This document shows positions 8,696-16,515 of a stretch of 64,000 nt of DNA, piece after piece. Below the pieces are notes generated by a model. It searched no databases. It had not been told where the DNA came from and saw nothing but the letters and a program-made list of their open reading frames with translations. Positions within the stretch are counted from its first letter, which is position 1, and every line of letters starts with the position of its first letter. The stretch lies in NCBI RefSeq assembly GCF_042646605.1, contig NZ_JBHRUG010000012.1, forward strand, positions 56,373 to 120,372, read 5' to 3'. The position numbers were made by a program, and so were the translations under genes. Origin of the DNA: Litchfieldella rifensis (lineage in GTDB: Bacteria; Pseudomonadota; Gammaproteobacteria; Pseudomonadales; Halomonadaceae).

Positions 8696-9274
8696 GGGGC
8701 GTCGCCGAAGCAGGACATAGACGGCACCGGTACCGCCGTCCGGCTCGCGCGCCGAGCAGAAGGCGAGTACGCTCGGCCATTCACGTAGCCAGGCGTTGAC
8801 GTGACTCTTGATCACCGGGTAGTCGGTCAGGCCGCTGTTGGTGCTACTGCGAGACTTGCCATGCACGATCAGCACGCAGCGGGCACGATTGGCTGCGGCG
8901 TCGTGGAGAAAACGCTCCAGCTCGGTCCGGGCCTCGTCAAGGTTGTAACCGTGGAGATCGAGTCCCGCTTCCCAGGGAATGCGCCCGCGTTTCAACTGCG
9001 TATGGGTGCGATAGGGCAGGTCGGTCACGGCGAAATCGAGGAATTCGGAAGGGCGAACGGCCTCGACACGACCGTCCGAGGCGTGGCTCACGAGTTGGGT
9101 CGAGGCCGCGGCCGTGGCAGCGGCGCGTCTTTCGGTCATGGCCGCCTGCTGCTTGTTGCGCGGCTTGCCGGGGTTGGCGCGATTGACAGTCAGACGCTTG
9201 ACGCCGGCATCTTCGAGGGCCCGGCGAAATGCGCCGATGTCGTCGTCACTTGTCTGGCCTCCTCGGCGGCTCAT
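8675..9274 (-). CDS. Smr-domain endonuclease (SmrA/YdaL-like)
   Basis: Smr-family nuclease, 199 residues. The disordered, basic first half is followed by a C-terminal Smr domain with the LDLHGYN motif, VLIVHGKSRSS and AFCSAREPDGGTGAVYVLLR. The last block matches E. coli SmrA/YdaL as I remember it, better than SmrB. Smr proteins cleave nucleic acids, SmrB acting on mRNA at collided ribosomes. The start at 9274 (MSRRGGQTSDDD) is preferred; a further 13 codons upstream are open. Being next to prmB recalls the smrB-prmB pair of enterobacteria. The 3' end overlaps the patatin gene by 21 bp (convergent). Confidence 0.85.
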   Translation of the reverse strand: MSRRGGQTSDDDIGAFRRALEDAGVKRLTVNRANPGKPRNKQQAAMTERRAAATAAASTQLVSHASDGRVEAVRPSEFLDFAVTDLPYRTHTQLKRGRIPWEAGLDLHGYNLDEARTELERFLHDAAANRARCVLIVHGKSRSSTNSGLTDYPVIKSHVNAWLREWPSVLAFCSAREPDGGTGAVYVLLRRRPSGTPFP

Positions 9275-9373
9275 GGGCGATCTCTCTATCACGATCACGG
9301 ATACCGGCGGCATCGCGAGTGTATGGCGTTGAACGCGCCCTAGTATAACGCCTACGCAGCCGGGGGGAACCTG

Positions 9374-9519
9374 AAGGAAGCACTGAATAAATGCCTGCGC
9401 AGCTCAATCGCTGCGTTGCGCGGTGCGCGGAATCCTCACCTATACCCCATAGGCTCCGGTTCCTGTGCTCCGGGCGCCTTGCGCTTGATGCCGCTCGTCG
9501 ATTTAGTCAGCGCTTCCTT
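9374..9519. mobile_element. MITE-like element with 19-bp terminal inverted repeats
   Basis: A 146-bp element occupies the gap between the Smr and prmB genes (9275-9598). Its ends are imperfect inverted repeats matching at 17 of 19 positions (left 9374-9392 begins AAGGAAGCACTGAATAAAT; right 9501-9519 ends GTCAGCGCTTCCTT). No coding capacity. The GGAAG...TGAATAA end resembles IS5-family termini as I recall them, so a non-autonomous IS5-type derivative is the best guess. No clear target-site duplication is visible. The rest of the 324-bp gap holds only the prmB ribosome site. Confidence 0.6.
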
Positions 9520-9598
9520 AGTGGCCGATGATGACTGGTGAAGGGGGGACGCAGGCGGTTACAATTACTGTCTTGTCGTCACCAACCAAGGATGCCGC

Positions 9599-10552
9599 GT
9601 GTCCGTTTCCCGACCCGATGTCGTTACGACCTTGACCCTGGCTGATAGCGAAATCGCCGCGGCCTTGATCAGTCTTCGCGACTGCCTGCGCTGGGCGACC
9701 AGTGAATTCCATGCCCATGGCCTGCATTATGGCCATGGTACCGACTCTCCCTGGGACGAGGCGGTCGCCCTCACCCTGGGTGCCCTGCATCTGCCTTGGG
9801 ATATCGACCCGGCGGTGCTCGAGGCGCGATTGTTGCCCATGGAACGCGAACGGATCGTGGCGTTGGTCAGGGCCCGCATCGAAACACGGCAACCCTTGCC
9901 CTATCTGCTCGGCGAGGCGTTCTTCGCCGGCTTTCCGTTCAACGTCGACGAGCGGGTATTGATCCCACGCTCGCCGATCGCCGAACTGATCGAGCACGGT
10001 TTCGCCGCCTGGTTCGCCGATGAGCCACCGGCGCGGGTTCTCGACATGTGCTGCGGGTCGGGCTGCATCGGCATTGCCACCGCCCTTCACCTGCCGACTG
10101 CCGAGGTGGATCTGGCCGATATCAGCACCGCTGCCCTGGACGTTGCCAAGGCCAATATCAGCCGCCACGATGTCGGCGCCAGGGTTCGCGCCGTGCACTC
10201 TGACGTGTTCAATGGCGTGGCAGGGCAACGCTACGACCTGATCGTCTCCAATCCGCCCTATGTGGATGCGCGAGACCTGGCCACCATGCCGGTCGAGTTC
10301 CAGCATGAGCCCTCCCTGGCGCTGGGGGCGGGCGAGGATGGACTGGATGTCGTGCGCCGGATCCTGCGCGAGGCCCGTGGCCATCTTAGCGATCACGGGG
10401 TGTTGATCGTCGAGGTCGGCAACTCGGACCGTCATCTGGAGGCAGCCTTTCCCGAAGTGCCTTTCCTGTGGCTGGAGTTCGAACGCGGTGGCCATGGGGT
10501 CTTCGCGTTGACTGCCCAAGAACTCGACGCCCATGCAGCGTCTTTCGCCTGA
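9599..10552 (+). CDS. prmB: Ribosomal protein uL3 glutamine N5-methyltransferase
   Basis: SAM-dependent methyltransferase that methylates a glutamine of ribosomal protein L3. 317 residues, as in E. coli PrmB. N-terminal helical domain, FAGFPFNVDERVLIPRSPIAE linker, SAM motif DMCCGSGCIGIA, then the NPPY catalytic motif (IVSNPPYVD) and GVLIVEVGN. Translation starts at GTG 9599 with AAGGA seven bases upstream. It is followed 32 bp later by aroC, the order also found in E. coli. Confidence 0.95.
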   Translation: MSVSRPDVVTTLTLADSEIAAALISLRDCLRWATSEFHAHGLHYGHGTDSPWDEAVALTLGALHLPWDIDPAVLEARLLPMERERIVALVRARIETRQPLPYLLGEAFFAGFPFNVDERVLIPRSPIAELIEHGFAAWFADEPPARVLDMCCGSGCIGIATALHLPTAEVDLADISTAALDVAKANISRHDVGARVRAVHSDVFNGVAGQRYDLIVSNPPYVDARDLATMPVEFQHEPSLALGAGEDGLDVVRRILREARGHLSDHGVLIVEVGNSDRHLEAAFPEVPFLWLEFERGGHGVFALTAQELDAHAASFA

Positions 10553-10584
10553 GTCCCTGTCTCGAGAGCCTTGAGGAACCCCCC

Positions 10585-11670
10585 ATGTCCGGCAATACCT
10601 TCGGCAAGCTGTTTACTGTCACCACCTTCGGCGAGAGCCATGGCCCGGCACTGGGAGCAGTCGTCGACGGGTGTCCGCCGGGGCTCGCCCTGAGCGAGGC
10701 CGACCTGCAGTACGATCTCGACCGGCGTCGCCCGGGCACGTCGCGGCATACGACCCAGCGTCGCGAGCCGGACCGGGTGCGGATTCTCTCGGGTGTGTTC
10801 GAAGGAATGACCACGGGGACCCCCATCGGTCTGCTGATCGAGAATACCGACCAGCGCTCCAAGGACTATTCGCAGATCAAGGATCGATTCCGGCCCGCGC
10901 ATGCCGACTATACCTATCACCACAAGTATGGAGTACGCGATTATCGCGGCGGCGGTCGTTCCAGCGCCCGCGAGACCGCCATGCGCGTGGCCGCCGGGGC
11001 CATTGCCAAGAAGTACCTGGCTGGTCAGGGCATCCGGGTGCGCGGCTACATGAGCCAACTCGGGCCGATCGCCATTGAATTCAAGAGCTGGGAAGCGGTC
11101 GACGACAATGCCTTCTTCTGCCCGGACCCGGACAAGCTACCGGCACTCGAAGCCTTCATGGACCAGTTGCGCCGCGATCAGGATTCGGTCGGGGCCAGGA
11201 TCACGGTCGTCGCCGAAGGGGTGCCTGTCGGCCTCGGCGAGCCGGTCTTCGACCGCCTGGATGCCGAACTGGCGCATGGCTTGATGAGTATCAACGCGGT
11301 CAAGGGAGTGGAGATCGGCGATGGTTTCGCCGCAGTGGCCCAGCGCGGCAGCGAGCATCGCGACGAGCTGACCCCCGACGGCTTCCTCTCCAACCACGCC
11401 GGTGGCGTGCTGGGAGGCATTGCTTCGGGACAGCCGATCGTTGCCCATCTGGCGCTCAAGCCGACGTCGAGCATCACCTTGCCGGGCCGATCCATCGATA
11501 TCGAGGGCAATCCGGTCGAGGTGGTGACCAAAGGACGCCACGATCCCTGTGTCGGTATCCGCGCCACGCCGATCGCCGAGGCCATGATGGCCTTGACCCT
11601 GATGGATCATCTGTTACGGCATCGGGGCCAGAACGCCGGTGTCCAGGTCACGACCCCGCGGCTGAGCTGA
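10585..11670 (+). CDS. aroC: Chorismate synthase
   Basis: Converts 5-enolpyruvylshikimate-3-phosphate to chorismate using reduced FMN; supplies trpE, pabB and other chorismate users, two of which lie in this window. 361 residues, the E. coli length. Signatures GESHGPALG near the N-terminus, GGGRSSARETAMRVAAGA, and FLSNHAGGVLGGIASGQP are intact. The ATG at 10585 has GAGG nine bases upstream; the frame is open further upstream but lacks similarity there. Confidence 0.97.
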   Translation: MSGNTFGKLFTVTTFGESHGPALGAVVDGCPPGLALSEADLQYDLDRRRPGTSRHTTQRREPDRVRILSGVFEGMTTGTPIGLLIENTDQRSKDYSQIKDRFRPAHADYTYHHKYGVRDYRGGGRSSARETAMRVAAGAIAKKYLAGQGIRVRGYMSQLGPIAIEFKSWEAVDDNAFFCPDPDKLPALEAFMDQLRRDQDSVGARITVVAEGVPVGLGEPVFDRLDAELAHGLMSINAVKGVEIGDGFAAVAQRGSEHRDELTPDGFLSNHAGGVLGGIASGQPIVAHLALKPTSSITLPGRSIDIEGNPVEVVTKGRHDPCVGIRATPIAEAMMALTLMDHLLRHRGQNAGVQVTTPRLS

Positions 11671-11699
11671 AGGCGCTTTTCACGCAAGTGTACTGCTAC

Positions 11700-11720
11700 A
11701 CTGGGGGCAAGTCCCCCAGT
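11700..11720. promoter_or_regulatory. Perfect hairpin between aroC and the DUF6489 gene
   Basis: ACTGGGGG (11700-11707), loop CAAGT, CCCCCAGT (11713-11720). There is no T-run after it, so it is not a classic terminator. It ends 12 bases before the ATG at 11733 and could shelter or block the ribosome site of the next gene. Confidence 0.5.
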
Positions 11721-11732
11721 CGAGCCTTTCCT

Positions 11733-12113
11733 ATGAAGATAAACGTCGAATTCGACCTCACACCCGCCGAGTTTCGTCAGGCCTTGGGCTTGCCCGATGT
11801 GGAAGCCTTTCAGCAGGAACTGATGTCGCGGATCCAGCAGCAGATGGAAGCCGGTGTCGAAGGGTATGACCCCATGAGCCTGCTGCAGCCCTTCCTCCAG
11901 CAGCAGCCCTTCACGCAGCAGCCATTCTTCAAGGATAGCCTGGCCAGCTTCGGCAACTATCAGCAGATGATGCTGGACATGCTGCGCCAGGCTTCCAATG
12001 TCAATCCCGCTTCGACGTCGAGCGAGCAGGAAGAGGCCAAGAGTGGTTCGACCTCGCAGAAGCAGAACACCGGGCCGGCCAGTGCCAGCTCGCGCACCAA
12101 GCGCAAGTCATGA
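11733..12113 (+). CDS. DUF6489-type protein upstream of PHA genes
   Basis: A 126-residue, glutamine-rich soluble protein. The first about 90 residues (MKINVEFDLTPAEFRQALGL, then MSRIQQQMEAG, QPFLQQQPF repeats, NYQQMMLDML) are predicted helical and resemble small proteins placed beside phasin/PhaC genes in Halomonas-type bacteria. The tail is Ser/Thr/Lys-rich and probably disordered. The family assignment is from memory. A granule-associated or phasin-like role is inferred from position only. ATG 11733 lacks a strong ribosome site; an upstream in-frame GTG at 11688 would add 15 unlikely residues. Confidence 0.65.
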   Translation: MKINVEFDLTPAEFRQALGLPDVEAFQQELMSRIQQQMEAGVEGYDPMSLLQPFLQQQPFTQQPFFKDSLASFGNYQQMMLDMLRQASNVNPASTSSEQEEAKSGSTSQKQNTGPASASSRTKRKS

Positions 12114-12217
12114 CCAGACCCGGCAGTCGGGCATATTGCTGTCGATGCTCCGCCAGATGATGCCGATCAAGCTTTTGTCTCGTCATCGTATTGCAACCAA
12201 GACGCTGGCAGACTACT

Positions 12218-12237
12218 CTTTGTGCAGTGCAGCAAAG
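12218..12237. promoter_or_regulatory. Candidate PhaR operator upstream of the phasin gene
   Basis: CTTTGTGCAGTGCAGCAAAG is nearly self-complementary (CTTTG...CAAAG arms around repeated TGC/GCA). It lies 47 bp before the phasin ATG. PhaR repressors, which sense PHA granules and repress phasin genes, are known to favour TGC/GCA-rich sites. This assignment is inference from motif style and position; no phaR gene is in the window. Confidence 0.4.
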
Positions 12238-12283
12238 TAGTGTCTGTGCTGCCTTGATCCCGACTCACCTGGAGGAATCTGTC

Positions 12284-12814
12284 ATGCAAGACAAGATGTT
12301 CAATACCTTCACCGAACAGACGCGCAGCTTCTTCGAACCGATGCGCAAGCTCAATAGCTTGATGCTGGACAACATGGAAAAGATGACTCACTACCAGCTC
12401 GAGTCGATGAAGCGCTACAGCCAGTTGGGCACCGAACGCATGCGCGATGTCAGTGAAATCCAGGACGCCGAGGGCCTGAGGGATTTCGGTACCCGTCAGG
12501 CCGAGACCATGAACGAGCTGTCCAAGCAGATGCTCGAGGACGCGCGGGCCATGACCGAGCTGAGCCTGCAGTTCAAGAGCGAGATGGAAAAGCTCTTCGC
12601 CGATGCGGGGCAGCAGGCTGCAGAACAAGCAGCCGATATTACCAGCGCGCCCAAGGCGGAACCGGCGGCCAAGGCCGCACCAGCCAAAGCGGAATCGGCC
12701 GCCAAGGCCGCACCAGCAGCGGCAAAAGCGGAGTCGGCAGCCAAAGCGGAACCGGCCGCCAAGGCAGAGCCAGCCAAGACGTCCAGCCAGTCGTCAACAC
12801 GCAAGAACCCTTGA
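12284..12814 (+). CDS. phaP: Phasin family protein (PHA granule surface)
   Basis: Structural protein that coats polyhydroxyalkanoate granules. 176 residues. The first about 115 form an amphipathic helical phasin domain (FTEQTRSFFEPMRKLNSL, HYQLESMKRYS, TRQAETMNELSKQMLEDA). From about 120 onward the protein turns into a low-complexity Ala/Lys/Pro/Glu tail with repeated AAKAEPAAKA-like units, similar to PhaF/histone-H1-like tails that can bind DNA. GGAGG sits eight bases before the ATG. Two hairpins separate it from phaC 174 bp downstream. Confidence 0.85.
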   Translation: MQDKMFNTFTEQTRSFFEPMRKLNSLMLDNMEKMTHYQLESMKRYSQLGTERMRDVSEIQDAEGLRDFGTRQAETMNELSKQMLEDARAMTELSLQFKSEMEKLFADAGQQAAEQAADITSAPKAEPAAKAAPAKAESAAKAAPAAAKAESAAKAEPAAKAEPAKTSSQSSTRKNP

Positions 12815-12821
12815 GACAGCG

Positions 12822-12845
12822 GGGGCCGGCCGGACCACCGGCCCC
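12822..12845 (+). terminator. GC-rich hairpin after the phasin gene
   Basis: GGGGCCGG (12822-12829), 8-base loop, CCGGCCCC (12838-12845). No T-run, so it is either a weak terminator or a 3' stabilising hairpin for the phasin mRNA. Confidence 0.5.
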
Positions 12846-12864
12846 GTCATGCTTGCCAGACGCG

Positions 12865-12896
12865 ATCCCCAAGCCTCCGTGACGATGCTTGGGGAT
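12865..12896 (+). terminator. Second hairpin between phasin and phaC
   Basis: ATCCCCAAGC (12865-12874), 12-base loop, GCTTGGGGAT (12887-12896): a perfect 10-bp stem. Directly downstream lies another inverted repeat GTTTGT-CTCA-ACAAAC (12900-12915), just ahead of a TATACT-like -10 hexamer at 12928-12933. phaC may therefore have its own promoter. Confidence 0.5.
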
Positions 12897-12988
12897 AGCG
12901 TTTGTCTCAACAAACAGCGCTTGCCTTATACTGCCACCAGGCGCTTATGTTATCGCGGTGACGTTGCCGTACTACAGAGGAGGGGCCA

Positions 12989-14887
12989 ATGCAGCCAGGT
13001 TTTCAGCAGCCATCACAGGCCGATATGGAAGAGTGGGCACAACAACTCGACGCCATCGGTCGGGAATATCAAGTCCTGATGCAGGAGATGCTGGCACGCA
13101 TGTTGCCCAGCGAAGCGGGCAAGACGGTCTACGCCGATATGCGTGACACCTTCCAGGCCGGACTGGAAGCCTTGGCACACAATCCCCAGGCACTCTATGG
13201 TGCCCAGATGCGGCTTGCGCAGGACCAGGCGCTGCTATGGCAGCACGGCATGCGGGCCCTGGCGGGTGAGAAGGTTCCTCCGCTGGTCGAGCCGGAGCGT
13301 CAGGATCGTCGTTTCAAGGACGAAGCCTGGTACGACGACCCCTTCTATTCCGCCATTCTGCAGCAGTATCTGCTGTTTGCTCGCCTGGTGGATGAGCTGA
13401 TCTCGAACCTGGACAATCTTCCCGAGGACCAGAAGCGCAACCTGGCCTTCTATGCACGTCAATGCGTGAGCGCCATGGCGCCATCCAATTTCGTGTCCAC
13501 CAATCCGGAAGTGATGCGCCTGACCCTGGAAACCAAGGGACAGAACCTGATCGATGGCCTGAACCGGCTGCGCGAGGACTTGGCCAACTCGGCGGATGGC
13601 CTCAATGTCGCCATGACCGATCGCACTGCCTTCCGCATCGGCGAGAATATCGCCGTTACCCCGGGGGAGGTGGTCTATGAGAACGAACTGATTCAATTGA
13701 TCCAGTATCGTCCGACCACCGAAAAGGTTTTCAAGACGCCGTTGCTGGTCATACCACCCTGGATCAACAAGTACTACATCCTCGACCTGCGCGAGGACAA
13801 CTCGTTGGTCAAGTGGTTGGTCGATCAGGGCCACACGGTATTCCTGATCTCCTGGCGCAACCCCGGGCCCGAACAGCGTGACCTGACCTGGGCCGACTAC
13901 ATGCAGCTGGGGCCCATCGCGTCCATGGACGCCATCGAGCAGGCGTGTGGCGAAAAGTCGGTCAATCTGATGAGCTACTGTATCGGTGGTACCCTGGCAG
14001 CGACGACGGTCGCTTACCTGACCAGCACGCGTCGCGGCCGCAAGGTGCGTTCGGTAACCTACATGGCGACGTTGCAGGATTTCAGCGATCCTGGCGAGAT
14101 CGGCGTTTTCCTCACCGAGACGGTGCTGCAGGGGCTGGAGAGGCAACTGAAGGCCGATGGCTATCTCGACGGCCGAGTCATGGCCTTCTCCTTCAACCTG
14201 CTGCGTGAGAACGACCTGTTCTGGTCGTTCTATATCAGCAACTATCTGAAGGGCGAGACTCCCGCGCCCTTCGACCTGCTGTACTGGAACACCGACGGTA
14301 CCAACCTGCCGGCCGGCACCCATGGCTGGTACATGCGTCATATGTATCTGGAAAACCGCCTGATCGAGCCCGGCGGCATCGAGCTCGACGGGGTCAAGAT
14401 CGATCTGCGCAAGATCTCCACGCCGAGCTACTTCGTCTCGACCCGTGACGATCACATCGCCAAGTGGAACAGCACTTATGGCGGTACCCAACTGCCCAAG
14501 GGGCCGGTGACCTTCGTGTTGGGCGGCTCCGGGCATATCGCAGGCATCGTCAATCCGCCATACCGGAACAAGTACGGTTACTGGACCAACGATGCGCTAC
14601 CGCCCGAGCCGGATGAATGGTTGGAGGGCGCGACCTTCAACGAAGGGTCCTGGTGGCCACACTGGCAGTCGTGGATGACCGACAACAGGTATGCCGATCC
14701 TGCCAAGCTGGTAGCTGCCCGCCAACCTGGTGATGGCGAGCTGCCCTTGTTGGAGCCGGCGCCGGGACGCTACGTGTGTCAGACCATTCCCGAAGTGCTT
14801 GGCGAAGTGCCGCCTGTGCCGGAGGAACCGGCTCAACCCGACGAAGATGATGAAGAAGGCGAGCAGAAAGAAGCAAGCGGGGAGTAG
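12989..14887 (+). CDS. phaC: Class I poly(3-hydroxyalkanoate) synthase
   Basis: Polymerises (R)-3-hydroxyacyl-CoA into PHA at the granule surface. 632 residues, long for class I. The N-terminal domain is followed by an alpha/beta-hydrolase core. The catalytic triad reads as C331 (box SYCIGG), D488 (in TRDDHIAKW) and H516 (in GGSGHIAGIVNPP). The lipase-like box has Ser where most class I enzymes have Gly (GYCxGG), as I recall for halomonad synthases. The C-terminus is a very acidic tail (EEPAQPDEDDEEGEQ), a halophile-like trait. AGAGGAGGGG precedes the ATG. No phaA or phaB genes are adjacent. Confidence 0.95.
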   Translation: MQPGFQQPSQADMEEWAQQLDAIGREYQVLMQEMLARMLPSEAGKTVYADMRDTFQAGLEALAHNPQALYGAQMRLAQDQALLWQHGMRALAGEKVPPLVEPERQDRRFKDEAWYDDPFYSAILQQYLLFARLVDELISNLDNLPEDQKRNLAFYARQCVSAMAPSNFVSTNPEVMRLTLETKGQNLIDGLNRLREDLANSADGLNVAMTDRTAFRIGENIAVTPGEVVYENELIQLIQYRPTTEKVFKTPLLVIPPWINKYYILDLREDNSLVKWLVDQGHTVFLISWRNPGPEQRDLTWADYMQLGPIASMDAIEQACGEKSVNLMSYCIGGTLAATTVAYLTSTRRGRKVRSVTYMATLQDFSDPGEIGVFLTETVLQGLERQLKADGYLDGRVMAFSFNLLRENDLFWSFYISNYLKGETPAPFDLLYWNTDGTNLPAGTHGWYMRHMYLENRLIEPGGIELDGVKIDLRKISTPSYFVSTRDDHIAKWNSTYGGTQLPKGPVTFVLGGSGHIAGIVNPPYRNKYGYWTNDALPPEPDEWLEGATFNEGSWWPHWQSWMTDNRYADPAKLVAARQPGDGELPLLEPAPGRYVCQTIPEVLGEVPPVPEEPAQPDEDDEEGEQKEASGE

Positions 14888-14929
14888 GTAGAAGCAAGAG
14901 AGAAGTAGGAAGAGGGAAGAAGAACCGGA

Positions 14930-14954
14930 AGAGCCCGCCATGGCGGGCTCTTTG
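14930..14954. terminator. Bidirectional terminator between phaC and lnt
   Basis: AGAGCCCGCC (14930-14939), loop AT, GGCGGGCTCT (14942-14951), then TTT. The genes on either side converge on it. Purine-rich DNA (GAAGCAAGAGAGAAG...) lies on its phaC side and pyrimidine-rich DNA on its lnt side. Confidence 0.75.
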
Positions 14955-14992
14955 CATTGCAACTCGATATCTAACGCCATTATTCTTCCTTC

Positions 14993-16477
14993 TTATCTCT
15001 TCTTTCTTATCTCTTTCTTCTTCCATCTTATCCCCGGCACCACCAGCAGGGCGGCCAGCACCCAGGCGGGCCAGCTGCCGGTCCGGGTAAAAGGCGTGGT
15101 GCCCTGCATGGCCTGGACCTCGCCGGTGATGCCGGTCGTCTCGAACTGCGGGGCCCGCGTGGTGACGTTACCCTGTGGGTCGATGATCACCGTGATGCCG
15201 TTGCTGGTGGCCCGCATCACGTAGCGGCCATTCTCCAGCGCTCGCAAACGGGCCATCTGCAGGTGTTGCAAGGGGCCAATGGAGGCGCCGAACCAGGTGT
15301 CATTGGACACCGTCAGCAGGATGTCGGCATCGCGCGCCCGGTTGGCCACCAGATCGGGATAGACGATCTCGTAGCAAATGGCGCTGCCGATACTGAGGCC
15401 TGCGGCATGGATCGGTGCCGGGTCTTCCTCGCCGGCGGAGAAGCTCGACATGGGCAGGTCGAAGAAGGTGATCAGGCCACGCAGCAAGCTTTCCAGAGGC
15501 AGGTATTCACCGAAGGGCACCAAGTGCTCCTTGCGATACTCGCCTTCGACATCTCCCACGCCGATCACGCTGTTGAAGAAGCGATCACGCTCGTCGAGTT
15601 GAACGATGCCGGTCAACAGGGCGGTGCCGGGGGCCAGGGTCGCCTGTATGCGCTCGAGCACGGGCATGGCAGCGTTATCGAGCATCGGCAGGGCGGTTTC
15701 GGGCCATACGATCAGATCGACGCCATCGTCCAGGGCGCGCGTCAGTTCGGTATAGGTGTTGGCGGCGGTGCGCTGCCCTTCGGGCGTCCACTTGATGAGC
15801 TGTGGCAGGTTGCCCTGCAGCAGTGCCACGCGAGTCGAACCATCGTTCGATGGGGTCGTCCATTGAGCGGGCAGTGCGAGGGGGATCAGCCACAGGGTGG
15901 CGGCGAGCGCGCCGGCGGACCAGCGACGACGCAGGAATTCCACGCCCAGGGTGCCGGTGAGGGCCGTAATCAGGGACAGCGCGAAGACGCCGCCGATCGG
16001 TGCCCAGGGGGCCAGCGGCGAGTCCACATGGGCACTGCCCAGCAGCAGCCAGGGGAAGCCGGTGAAGGCATAGGTTCGCAGCACTTCACCCAGCACCCAG
16101 GCGCCGGCGAAGCTCAGGGCCGCCAGACGAGGGCCGGTCAGGCGGCGGTAGAGCCACAGGGTCGCGGCGAAGAACAGCGCCAGGGTCGCCACGAACAACC
16201 CGGTCAGGAACAACGCCAGTGGCACGCCGGTGTAGCCGTAGTCGTGAATCGAGACATAGACCCAGGACGTGCCCGAGCCGAACAGCCCGACACCGTACCA
16301 CCATCCCTTCAAGGCGGCCTGGCCGGGCGTCAGGGTGTGAATGCCCAGGTACATCAGGCCCACCGCCACCGGCCCTAGCCACCAGAGCTGGAAGGGGGAG
16401 GCGGACAGGGTGGTCAGACCGCCGGCGAGCAGGGCGACCAGATAGCCGAGCGCGGGGGTGAGACGCAGTTCACTCAT
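14993..16477 (-). CDS. lnt: Apolipoprotein N-acyltransferase
   Basis: Adds the third acyl chain to lipoproteins in the inner membrane. 494 residues: about six N-terminal membrane helices, then the periplasmic nitrilase domain with triad E260 (WPETALP), K316 (YRKEHLVPFGEYLP) and C368 (GSAICYEIVYP), then a final membrane helix and a basic tail (RWKKKEIRKKR). Start 16477 (MSELRLTPALGY) has AAGGA seven bases upstream. Last gene of a minus-strand run miaB-phoH-ybeY-corC-lnt, a conserved gammaproteobacterial order. Confidence 0.96.
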   Translation of the reverse strand: MSELRLTPALGYLVALLAGGLTTLSASPFQLWWLGPVAVGLMYLGIHTLTPGQAALKGWWYGVGLFGSGTSWVYVSIHDYGYTGVPLALFLTGLFVATLALFFAATLWLYRRLTGPRLAALSFAGAWVLGEVLRTYAFTGFPWLLLGSAHVDSPLAPWAPIGGVFALSLITALTGTLGVEFLRRRWSAGALAATLWLIPLALPAQWTTPSNDGSTRVALLQGNLPQLIKWTPEGQRTAANTYTELTRALDDGVDLIVWPETALPMLDNAAMPVLERIQATLAPGTALLTGIVQLDERDRFFNSVIGVGDVEGEYRKEHLVPFGEYLPLESLLRGLITFFDLPMSSFSAGEEDPAPIHAAGLSIGSAICYEIVYPDLVANRARDADILLTVSNDTWFGASIGPLQHLQMARLRALENGRYVMRATSNGITVIIDPQGNVTTRAPQFETTGITGEVQAMQGTTPFTRTGSWPAWVLAALLVVPGIRWKKKEIRKKR

Positions 16478-16515
16478 TATCGTTCCTTGAAATGGGCTGT
16501 GATGTCCGGCGTCTC

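Noticed and set aside
9370..9523. Target-site duplication flanking the MITE-like element
   Set aside because: The flanks CTGA and TTAG are not identical at any sensible offset.
13235..14536. Long minus-strand open frame opposite phaC
   Set aside because: It mirrors the phaC codons and has no ribosome site or family motif. High GC keeps the opposite strand free of stops.
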